Shown here piece after piece: positions 54,854 through 64,000 of a DNA stretch of 64,000 nucleotides. The stretch is from Hyparrhenia diplandra. Taxonomy: Eukaryota > Streptophyta > Magnoliopsida > Poales > Poaceae. The first letter of the stretch is position 1, and each line of letters opens with the position of its first letter. The notes under the pieces are model-generated. The model saw only the letters and a list, made by a program, of their open reading frames with translations, was not told the DNA's origin and ran no database searches. Made by a program: the position numbers and the translations under genes. Location: assembly GCA_015847255.1 (NCBI GenBank), contig JADLZK010009198.1, forward strand, positions 124,001 through 188,000. Direction: 5' to 3'.

Positions 54854-55517
54854 TAGGGATGAAAACAAAATGATAGTTTCCGATTTTTCGATGTCGTTTT
54901 CGAAGTTTTTTTCCGATTTTGATGCCTAAATGGAAACGAAAGTGGTAACAGGAAAAATGAAAGTGATAATGGTAAAAATAAATGGAAATGAAAGTGAAAA
55001 CAATTTTGCCCTCTTCCGATCATTTCCGAAGATTCCCGTATTTAAGCGGTAATTTACCGTTGGTAATTACCGAATCAAAGACACATACAACCGACATGCA
55101 CATAAGGCAAATATTTTTTTGGAAACTAACTATACGGCAAGGATTGAACAACCTCTACTTAAAGAAGGAACTCTAATAATTCATATTTTTAACATTATGC
55201 TATGTCAAGTTAACTTAAAACTTGATCATTTATTTGTGTCATTGTCAAGAAGCGTGGTGATGTTGTGAGTTATATGGCTCTTCTCATTTTCTATAGTTTG
55301 GTGTGTTTATCGTTTTTTGAGGATATCGTTATCATAGATTTCGACCGTTATATCATTTGTCTTTGTCCCACCGACTATATCGTTTTCGAAATTCCCGAAT
55401 ACCGGACGCCGTATTCATTTCCGACAATATTGTATCGATTTCGTTTTTCGAGAAAAGAAAATGAAAGTGAAAGTGATTTGGCTTCCTTTCGATCGTTTCC
55501 GACCGTTTTCATCCCTA
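54854..55517. mobile_element. non-autonomous hAT element
   Basis: 664 bp bounded by the perfect inverted termini TAGGGATGAAAAC and GTTTTCATCCCTA and flanked by the exact 8-bp duplication ACTAAGAT (54846-54853 and 55518-55525). The ends are rich in TTTTCGA/TCCGA strings, the form of a common plant hAT family. It has no transposase. Its perfect duplication suggests a fairly recent insertion. Confidence 0.93.
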
Positions 55518-55627
55518 ACTAAGATAATATACTTGAAGAACAATAAGCCGAAAGATGAACATGAACTTTCTTACCAAAGTGTAAGGAAGTCGTAGAGAGG
55601 TACAAGCGAAAGCTGGTACCGACAAGT

Positions 55628-57944
55628 TGAAGGGTCGAGATGGGGACTAGAGGGGGGGTGAATAGTCCTTTCTAAAACTAATTGCGCCGGCTAAACAAAT
55701 ATAATACGGAATTGAAACTATTCGTTTAGCCAAGACTTCACCCCTCTAGCTATGACTCTAAATCACCTCACAAAAGATCCTACACAAAGCAAATGAGGTG
55801 ATAAGCCTAGCTTGAGCTCCTAACCGTTTCTATTGCAAGGTCACACAAACCTATGCACTAGTACTTCAAACAAGGGTGAGCTCCTACACAATTCTAATGA
55901 GCAAAAGCACAAAGCTAATCCTAAGCTCACTAGATGCACTAAGGAAAAGGCGACACACGCCTAACCCAAAGGCTCAAATTACTTAGCTACACAAACTAAG
56001 CAAAGCAACTAATAAGCTACACAAGCTAGTAATTGCAAGAGCTACTCCACAAGCACAAGCACAAGGTATATATGAATGTAAATACGAAGCTTGTGATTTG
56101 GAGAATGCAAACCACCGAGAAGAGTAGACAAGTTGACACCGGTGATTTTTTACCGAGGTATCGGGAAGCTTGCCAACTTCCCTCTACTCCTCGTTGTGTC
56201 GACCAACACCTTGGGTGGTTCCTTTGGTGTTTCACCTAGATGGTTCTTCGGTGTGACTCTCCGATCACTTGCCCCTCAAGGCACGCCCCGCAAGGCACCG
56301 CAAGACACCACTCTCAAGTGAGCCTCTCAAGGCACCGCAAGACACCACACGCACAAGGGAGGTACTCACCGACACGCTCTAGTAGTGTCGCTCTTCACGA
56401 TCCCCGCGAGGTGAGCACGGACCTCTCACAAATCCTCCTTCGGAGCACCGCACAATCTCCGTTGCGTGCTTCACGAAGTCTCTTGCCACCAAGCCGTCTA
56501 GGAGGTGGCAACCTCCAAGAGCAACAAGCACACCGGCTTGCAACACGATCACCTAGTGCCACGAATGCGATCTCTCAACGAGAATGCACTAGAATCACTC
56601 CTCACTTTGATTTGGATGAACTCTATCAATCACAAGTGAGTGGGAGGGCTCTCAAGCACTCTCAAGCATGGACACAAAGTCCCCAAGGTGCTAAGCAACC
56701 AGCCATGGCCGGCCACCCCATCTATTTATAGCCACAAGCCAAAATAGAGCCGTTGGGGAGGAACATGCAATTCCTACGGGCCGACCGGAAGCGCTGACCG
56801 GACTCATGCATGAGTCCGGTCGATGAGTCTGGTCACAACCGACAAACCCAACCCGCCAAATTTAGAATCCTGCGCATGCGTTCGGTCGAGCAAACATGCG
56901 TCGGTCACGAAGTCCGGTGCATGCGTCCGGTCACTCCACGAGAACGACCACGAAAAACATGCTCTCTTTTTCTTTGACCGGAACCACACACCGGTGCGTC
57001 CGGTCGATCCCGCATCTTTGCCGTCGCGGGTCCGGTCACCGCGTCCGGTCGGACCCCACGCTTTCGGTAAAACGGCGATATCTCCTTCATCCGAACTCCG
57101 TTTTCGATGATCTTGGACTCTATGGAAAGCTTACTCAGAGGGCTACACAACCCACATGGTTACTTGATCCAACTCACAATGGATCAAAGCAGTATTCCAC
57201 TCTAAGAGCAGTCCAAGTGTCCAGAAACACCGAACAACTTCTCCTTTGCAAATGTGCCAACACCACCAAGTGTACATCACCATGTGCATTTGTGTTAGCA
57301 TTTTCACAATCATTTTCAAAGGATTTTCTCTTGCTCTTACCACGCCACTCGATCCTAACACATCGCAAAGTTAGATCGCTCAAGTGGCACTAGATGACCG
57401 ATATGCAAACAAGTTTGCCCCTCTTGATAGTACGGCCATCTATCCTAAACCCTGTCATAAACTTCTCTAAGCTCCAATGACCGGGGAAATGAAATGCCCT
57501 ATAGGTTATACCTTTGCCTTGCGCATTTCCATTCCTCTCCATCTCCAAGTGCCGATGCAACACATGCACCAACACGATCACCAAGTGATATGATCCACTT
57601 CATACCATCACGTGACACTATTGGTCCATCGATCTTGACCTCACTTGCTCTTCACCGTTGCGTCGGTCCGTCGGCGCCAAGTCTTGCCCAAGCTTCACCG
57701 CCTCGTGGTCCATCGCTTCACTGCCTCGACTTGCCCTTCACACTTGCAACCGGTCCATCAAGCCAAGCCTTGTCTTGATCTTCACCACCTTGGTCACATG
57801 ACTCCATGTCATGTTTCATATACAATAAAGCTCCTTCATTGCGTGACCACACGTGAACTAATCTCCTGTGTATTATCTCAATCACACATTATTAGTTCAC
57901 CTAATGTTGACACTCAATTACCAAAAACCACAAGGGACCTTTCA
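55628..57944 (-). repeat. 3' LTR (complete)
   Basis: Termini TGAAGGGTC and GACCTTTCA are inverted repeats. A TATA box (GGCTATAAATAGATG on the minus strand, about 56722-56736) marks the transcription start side. The flanking 5 bases before 55628 (ACAAGT region) cannot be compared because the other end is outside the window. Confidence 0.85.
56722..56736 (-). promoter_or_regulatory. LTR promoter TATA box
   Basis: Minus-strand GGCTATAAATAGATGG in the U3 part of the 3' LTR. Confidence 0.6.
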
Positions 57945-57960
57945 ATCTCCCCCTTTTTGG
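57945..57960 (-). other. polypurine tract
   Basis: Minus strand CCAAAAAGGGGGAGAT directly before the 3' LTR (TGAAAGGTCCC), the expected primer site for plus-strand DNA synthesis. Confidence 0.8.
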
Positions 57961-60900
57961 TAATTGATGGCAACACTACAAAGATATGGAATTGAAGATT
58001 TAATTCCAAGCTAGCACTTCATACAAGTATAAATTGCTAACTTGGTTTGGATTTTATGTCACTTATCCAACATTTAAGCTCAATGTCTAGATTTGGATAA
58101 GCACCATAAAACCCGACTTGGTAGTGATAACTCCCCCTATATGTGTGCCCAATTGATTTGAATTCAAGGTTTGCACACATACATAAATATGAAAATTTTG
58201 GGAGGGTTAACACTACAAAGTGATGCTAAGGTATGTAGGATAAACCTTTGAAGCGTGATACCAATCGGAGTTGCACATTTGAAGTTCACCCTTAGCATCA
58301 TCCATGTAACTAGACATACATCAAAACTCAAGATACCATGTAAGATCAACATTATATGTAATGGCACTTAATTCATGTGAAAACATATATATGTCTAGCT
58401 ACAACCTATGCATGCTAGTTACCAAATCATCAAGCAAGTTCTTAACTAGCATACACCACACAAGCATTGCATATAAAATTTTAAAAACTTATGCAAATGC
58501 AAGCAAGCACATGAATATGCACATATCAAGTGCAATCAATCAAGTTCATGAGCTTGCTCCCCCAACTTGTGTGCTTCTCTTTTGTCCAAGAATTTTGATC
58601 CTCCTCTAATCTTCAATCTTGCTCCCTCATGGTCCATGTCCATGTTCCATTCTCCTCATGTTCATATTTTTGTTCCACTCTCTCCCCCTTTGTCATCAAT
58701 TTCCATAAAGGGTATGCCTCTTTTGATACAAAGGGTGTGACTAGGGATAGATGGTTGATTGTTGAATCTTCATTTTTGATGGACACCACCATATGTTGGA
58801 ATGACACCACTTGTAACAACCACATGTAAAAGCATGAAGACCACCTAGAAATGCCACATGTAGGTTACTTGTAGGATCCTTGACCTTGATCTTGAGGTAG
58901 GGCACCTCTCCCTATGTCAAAGCATATGTCAATCCATTTGAATTTTTGAGGGTAGCTTCCTTGAGTTGAATAGATCACTTAAGGTTGAGGATCACTTGTG
59001 GAACCACCGATTCTTGCAACTTGCAATGTGGATGCCACTTGAAAAGATTTGTCAATTGTATCCAATTCTTGAACTAGATTGTTTCCATGAGCTTCTTCTT
59101 GTTGGCTTGAACTAACATGATTTGCCATAGCTTCTAAGTCCGGTTTGATCCAATGACAAGCTTCTTCACACCTCATAAAGGGTTATCTTGCCAATGTTGT
59201 ACTTGTCACTTGTGAGCAATCCAAAATAGATCAAGTACTTGGGATCACTAGCTCATGAACAAACTCATGTACAAACCACTAGATCATATAATCATTCAAG
59301 CAATAGTGGTAGCAATGAATTTAAAACTTTCATTTATCATGCATGACCTTAATACGCATGTACTATATGCACTAACCGCATACTAGTAAGGGATGGAATG
59401 ATCATGCACATTACAATGATACCTTTGCTATCTTGGAGTAGAGGATAGTCAATATGATTCCAATTTCTCTCCGCAATAGCAATGTGAAGTCCATTATAAG
59501 CTTTGTGAAGACCAAATATATCAATATGATTTCCATGCTTCACCCATATGAAATGAGAACCACTAATGATCAAGTACACTTTCATATTGTGGTTGGCTTG
59601 CTTCTTCTATTCATCTTTGCTTGCATGAGAGACTACCATTTAAATTTGTATGAATGTCTCTCTTTTAGGTGTTGCTTGCTTTCTTTTGATCAATCCTTTT
59701 GATTTCTTCAACTAAGCATCTTGAATATACCTAGATCATCACTTCCATGTTGGCCCTCCAAGTATCCCCACTTGTCAATCCCACTCATGGGCGGCACGCC
59801 CCTCTCTAGGGAAAGTGATCTCACCAAGAACTATCCTTGATACTCACTTGAATTGAATTTGATTGATTGATCCAAGTGATGGACTTATCATGGTAGGTAA
59901 CCTTGAAATCTTCTTTAAGTCCTTTTTCTTTCTTCTTGAAGAGATATGATGATCATTTGAACTCAAACTTGTCTCTCCATCGAGCTTGGTCTTGATCTCC
60001 AACTTGAGTACCAAAGGTGTACAAAGTACACTCCCCCAAAATCAATGGCTTTTGTACTCATTGCTTGTCATGTCTCTAGCTCAATTCAAAACCAAACTTA
60101 GGTGCCTCAAACACTTATCAACATGATTCCAACTTGAGGACCTTTCAATGAAAGTGACTCTTGATGAATCCAATAATTGTCACTTTTTCTGGCAGATTTT
60201 GTACATCTCAAAGAATAGACCATAACTCTCAATGTACATGTTGAAATGCCACGAAATTTGGTGGAGATGTGCAACACTAAGTCATCTAGCAGCCATAAAA
60301 ATTTGAGCTTCATACTCCTTCTAAATTGCTACTAGTTTTCAATCTTCCCACACTACTCATGCTGAAAACTGCTGCAACATGGTTGACAAGTTCCACTCCA
60401 AAACCGAAGTATCCCTTATCTTCTCATCATGAAATCTTTACAGCAACTTCTACCATAAGTATTGAGCATGCATACCAAATTTTAAGCCATTCCAATAAGA
60501 TTTGATCATCCAAACATGGCTATCATCACAGCTCACTCAGATTTTGCAATAGCGGACAGATTTAAGCAATTGAGCTATGCTTCAACAATTTGAATCAAAC
60601 TTGATGCTAACTTGTTTGAATACTTTCACAAGACATATATCCATTCAATCCACTTACTAAATGTCATCTCATGATCATATCCATTCAAACCAACCCAATT
60701 TTGACTACTAAGCATTGAATCCATTTAAACATCTCATAGCAAGCAACATATGCATATATATCCAATTCAATCAACTCATATGCACCCAAATATATGTGAT
60801 CAACTAGAATGTACCTTTGTAGCCTATGATCATCATGCTAGCAAGCTTCATCTCAAATATTTTGCAAGCCTTCAAATATCCAATAAATTACCACAACTAG

Positions 60901-61059
60901 GATCATTGCACTTGTATGTTGTAGCTCATTTGGACTTCACTCATCATGACTTGGCATTGGGATGAGATAGCAATAAGCTTCAATACTTGACTCAATGAAG
61001 TGATGAACAATATGAATTCAATTGAATCAAGCCTCCAATGCCATGGTACCTACAAACAA
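57961..61059 (-). other. non-coding interior between gag and the 3' LTR
   Basis: About 3.1 kb, AT-rich, with no open frame above 90 codons and no pol motifs on either strand. Such filler is known from large-retrotransposon-derivative elements. It may be structural RNA or the spacer of the parent element. Confidence 0.6.
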
Positions 61060-62964
61060 TCATCCACTTTTTGATGGTACCCAAACTTGTTTGGGTCCTC
61101 TCAAGTTAGGTGCAACATACTTAGGCAAAGCCTTAGTATGAGTAGCGGGATGTTTTGCAATAGCAACCAATGAGGTACCATTGTCATCCTTTCTAAGCAC
61201 ATTATTATCATCAATTGAAATAGGCTTAGAATTATCACCTAGAGGGACATGAATGAGCCATGTGTCCCCTTTCCGGCATAAGTAGCATCTTCTCTTTAGT
61301 TGAGCCCTTTCTTTCTTGCTCATTTGATGCTCCTTCTTGCCTTGCCTCTCATGAGTTGCTTGAGCTTCCTTCTCAAGCTTGTTAGGACACTCCGAGGCAA
61401 AGTGTCCCATGTCTCCACATTCAAAGCACTTGATGTGAGCAAACTTTATCTTCTTAGCTTGAATCTTGCTCATCATCTTGGCATCTTGGATATGAGTTGG
61501 ATGCCTTGCATAATCTCTTCCACCCCTTCTTGTTTTCCTCTTCATCTTCAAGTCATCAACTTTATCTTCATGGTTGATCTTGACTTGTTCTTGGGATTTC
61601 GGTTGAAGCTCTTCTTGTTGCTTCAACTTGAGCTTTTCTTCATTTGGACAAGCCTTAGAAAGATGTCCCATTTCATGGCATCGGTAGCACATGACATGAG
61701 ATAGCTTTTCTATCTTCTTGGCTTCTTTACTTTTCTTCTTTCTTTCATCCTTGGTCAATTCACCCTTGAATCCAAGTCCATGCCTCTTGCCATAGCTTCT
61801 TTGAGTCTTCAATATGTGCTCAAAGGTGACTTGTGAATTGTAGCACCTTTGTAGCTTGGCAAGCAAGTTCTTCAATTCTCTTTTGAGTTTATTGTTCTCC
61901 TTCAAAAGGTTAGTCTCACAAGACATAAAAGAAGAGCTAGTATTTAAAGATGAAGAACATGGCATATCCAATAAATTATCATAAGAGGTGGATACATGCT
62001 TCTTGCCTACATCACAAGGGTTAGCACAAATATGTGATTGATCAATTGACCCATGTGATGAGCTCTCACTAGTTTTAAATTTCTCATTTGAAAACTTTTT
62101 AGCGAGAAAAGCATGGTCTTGTACCAAGTTATCATGAGTAACACTAAGTTTCTCATGAGCCAATTTTAGCACATCATGTGAACAAGTAGTAACATAAAGT
62201 AGATGCTCTTTTTGTTCACATGTTTTCTTTAGAAACGAGATTTCATTATCCAAATTCAATGTTTTTGCTTTCTCATTTTCTAAAGACACGGTCATGCTGG
62301 CAAGTCTACTAACAAGCTCATCATAAGAATCAACATGATCAATCACATTGTCATTTGATACCTTTGTGTCACCTAGTGAAATGAGACAATGTGTCAAAGT
62401 AGTAGATGGGCTTGTGGTAGCACCGTCAACCGAGCATGAACCATCATCATTACCGTCAAGTGTGCTTGAGGTTGAGTCATCGCTTGCAACACTTGAGGCA
62501 TCATCATCTTCCTTGTCAAGTGAACTTGAGGTAGGTCTTTCATCATCTTCACTTGACCATGAGGAGGAGCAACCTTGCTCAACTTTCTCATGCATCACCT
62601 CCTTTGATGCCTCATCCTCAAACTTGCCATCATCCCATGTTGAGGCATCGCCATAGGTGTGCTTGATGTCCTCCCACAACATATGTGCGGACACCCTAGT
62701 GTTCACCTTCTCAAACACATCAAAGCTTAAAGATTTGATTAGATACAATAAAGCATTTGCATCAAGTTCAAAAAGAGGCCTTTGAGCTTCGGTGAGATTC
62801 TTATGGTCCATCATGAAGGAGAGACCACTTGTGACAACCCACCATGCTTTAGGTCCCATGGTACGAAAATGATCAAGCATATGGTGTTTCCACCGTACAA
62901 AGTGTGCGCCATCAAAAATATGTGTGTCACTCAAACAATCATCATAAAACCCTCTAGTTTCCAT
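61060..62964 (-). CDS. copia-type gag polyprotein
   Basis: 634-residue intact ORF, structural protein of virus-like particles. The N-terminal part has the copia gag_pre/UBN2 layout: IFDGAHFVRWKHHMLDHFR, then WWVVTSGLSF, DANALLYLIKSLSFDVFEKV and SAHMLWEDIKHTYGD. A Ser/Asp-rich stretch (about 145-200) follows, then a coiled-coil stretch and a lysine-rich region. Two zinc knuckles of form C-X2-C-X4-H-X4-C are CYRCHEMGHLSKAC and CFECGDMGHFASEC. It ends at a stop at 61060 without any protease or pol continuation. It starts about 50 bp inside the 5' LTR/PBS, as expected for gag. The frame is open throughout, which indicates recent activity. The SIRE-like class is inferred. Confidence 0.88.
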   Translation of the reverse strand: METRGFYDDCLSDTHIFDGAHFVRWKHHMLDHFRTMGPKAWWVVTSGLSFMMDHKNLTEAQRPLFELDANALLYLIKSLSFDVFEKVNTRVSAHMLWEDIKHTYGDASTWDDGKFEDEASKEVMHEKVEQGCSSSWSSEDDERPTSSSLDKEDDDASSVASDDSTSSTLDGNDDGSCSVDGATTSPSTTLTHCLISLGDTKVSNDNVIDHVDSYDELVSRLASMTVSLENEKAKTLNLDNEISFLKKTCEQKEHLLYVTTCSHDVLKLAHEKLSVTHDNLVQDHAFLAKKFSNEKFKTSESSSHGSIDQSHICANPCDVGKKHVSTSYDNLLDMPCSSSLNTSSSFMSCETNLLKENNKLKRELKNLLAKLQRCYNSQVTFEHILKTQRSYGKRHGLGFKGELTKDERKKKSKEAKKIEKLSHVMCYRCHEMGHLSKACPNEEKLKLKQQEELQPKSQEQVKINHEDKVDDLKMKRKTRRGGRDYARHPTHIQDAKMMSKIQAKKIKFAHIKCFECGDMGHFASECPNKLEKEAQATHERQGKKEHQMSKKERAQLKRRCYLCRKGDTWLIHVPLGDNSKPISIDDNNVLRKDDNGTSLVAIAKHPATHTKALPKYVAPNLRGPKQVWVPSKSG

Positions 62965-63003
62965 CCTCTCGGGTCGGTTAAAACCACTAAATGAGAGACC
63001 ACG

Positions 63004-63015
63004 GCTCCGATACCA
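63004..63015 (-). other. primer-binding site (initiator tRNA-Met)
   Basis: Minus strand TGGTATCGGAGC immediately follows the 5' LTR end (CCCTTCA at 63018, two spacer bases). It is complementary to the 3' end of initiator methionine tRNA with one mismatch from the common TGGTATCAGAGC. Confidence 0.85.
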
Positions 63016-63017
63016 CT

Positions 63018-64000
63018 TGAAGGGTCGAGATGGGGACTGGGGGGGAGGGTGAATAGTCCTTTCTAAAACTAATTGCGCCGGCTAAACAAATATAATACGG
63101 AATTGAAACTATTCGTTTAGCCAAGACTTCACCCCTCTAGCTATGACTCTAAATCACCTCACAAAAGATCCTACACAAAGCAAATGAGGTGATAAGCCTA
63201 GCTTGAGCTCCTAACCGTTTCTATTGCAAGGTCACACAAACCTATATACTAGTACTTCAAACAAGGGTCCTACACAATTCTAATGAGCAAAAGCACAAAG
63301 CCAATCCTAAGCTCACTAGATGCACTAAGGACAAGGCGACACACGCCTAACCCAAAGGCTCAAATTACTTAGCTACACAAACTAAGCAAAGCAACTAATA
63401 AGCTACACAAGCTAGTAATTGCAAGAGCTACTCCACAAGCACAAGCACAAGGTATATATGAATGTAAATGATTTGGAGAATGCAAACCACCGAGAAGAGT
63501 AGACAAGTTGATGATTTTTTTTGGTATCGGGAAGCTTGCCAAACCACCAACACCTTGGGTGGTTCCTTTGGTGTTTCACCTAGATGGTTCTTAGTGACTC
63601 TCGATCACTTGCCCCTCAAGGCACGCCCCGCAATCCCCAAGACACCACTCTCAAGTGAGCCTCTCAAGGCACCGCAAGACACCACACGCACAAAGGGAAC
63701 TCACCGACACGCTCTCTCTTCACGATCCCAGCGAGGTGAGCACGGACCTCTCACAAATCCTCCTTCGAGCACCGCACAATCTCCGTTCGTGCTTCACGAA
63801 GTCTCTTGCCACCAAGCCGTCTAGGAGGTGGCAACCTCCAAGAGCAACAAGCACACCGGCTTGCAACACGATCACCTAGTGCCACGAATGCGATCTCTCA
63901 ACGAGAATGCACTAGAATCACTCCTCACTTTGATTTGGATGAACTCTATCAATCACAAGTGAGTGGGAGGGCTCTCAAGCACTCTCAAGCATGGACACAA
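63018..64000 (-). repeat. 5' LTR, truncated by the window end
   Basis: Matches 55628 to about 56680 of the other LTR almost exactly, except for a cluster of small deletions in about 63460-63790. Continuation past 64000 is expected for another 1.3 kb. Confidence 0.9.

Larger units (their letters stand above)
55628..64000 (-). mobile_element. non-autonomous copia-type (SIRE-like) retrotransposon, gag only
   Basis: Minus-strand element. The 3' LTR lies at 55628-57944 (TG...CA, 2317 bp) and the 5' LTR starts at 63018 and leaves the window at 64000. Inside the 5' LTR border is a primer-binding site for initiator tRNA-Met (63004-63015), and inside the 3' LTR border a polypurine tract (57945-57960). 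The 5.07-kb interior has one long ORF, gag (61060-62964), then about 3.1 kb with no protease, integrase, reverse transcriptase or RNase H that I can find. It must depend on enzymes from a full copia element. The two LTRs are nearly identical outside one 300-bp patch, so insertion was recent. Confidence 0.85.

Noticed and set aside
63004..63015. tRNA gene fragment
   Set aside because: Only the 12-base complement of a tRNA 3' end is present; this is a retrotransposon primer site.

Overview
The window is nuclear DNA of a grass (Poaceae). Gene-like islands sit in a matrix of nested plant retrotransposons and MITEs. The grass call rests on the close match of the bZIP and glutamate-1-semialdehyde aminomutase genes to rice proteins I know, on Tourist- and Stowaway-type MITEs, on SIRE-type copia LTRs, and on a DUF26 receptor kinase cluster. 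I cannot fix the species from sequence alone.

Layout: 1-7.1 kb is retroelement debris: a copia-type LTR remnant, a decayed gypsy element with two diverged LTRs, and a MITE. 7.1-9.3 kb is mostly featureless, with a possible orphan exon and a Stowaway-like MITE. 9.3-20.7 kb is the main gene island: a TGA-class bZIP factor (+), a convergent chloroplast tetrapyrrole gene GSA (-), and an intact single-exon CC-NBS-LRR gene (+). 22.4-31.9 kb is a repeat nest: a coiled-coil minisatellite split by an LTR that is itself split by a 3.8 kb solo LTR with a perfect 5-bp target duplication. A copia LTR carrying a hAT-like insert and a gypsy protease fragment carrying a 932-bp element follow. 32.0-34.2 kb holds a small unrecognised minus-strand gene and a strictosidine synthase-like gene, which stand head to head. 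34.8-40.3 kb is LINE, hAT-like and other transposon debris.

40.3-48.6 kb is a cysteine-rich receptor-like kinase (CRK/DUF26) cluster. A seven-exon gene, with introns loaded with transposons, lies between two broken DUF26 copies that share the same 3' tail. 49.9-51.5 kb is a broken F-box/FBD gene (-) with a MITE directly upstream of its start. 51.9-55.5 kb holds an LTR fragment with a polyadenylated insert, nested MITEs, and a hAT element with a perfect 8-bp duplication. 55.6 kb to the end is a large minus-strand copia-type element with a 2.3 kb LTR, a primer-binding site, a polypurine tract and an intact gag, but no visible pol.

The genes do not form a pathway. Functionally, the island joins defence regulation (TGA factor, NLR, CRKs) with chlorophyll/heme precursor synthesis and a beta-propeller enzyme-like protein. 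Single-base indels, several of them at homopolymer runs, break the reading frames of GSA, the CRK gene, the F-box gene and probably the small minus-strand gene. Either the assembly has residual homopolymer errors or several loci are decaying; reads would separate the two. I saw no convincing new system. The most unusual signals are a Tourist MITE carrying an exon and splice-acceptor copy, a MITE supplying a CRK splice acceptor tract, and the gag-only copia element.
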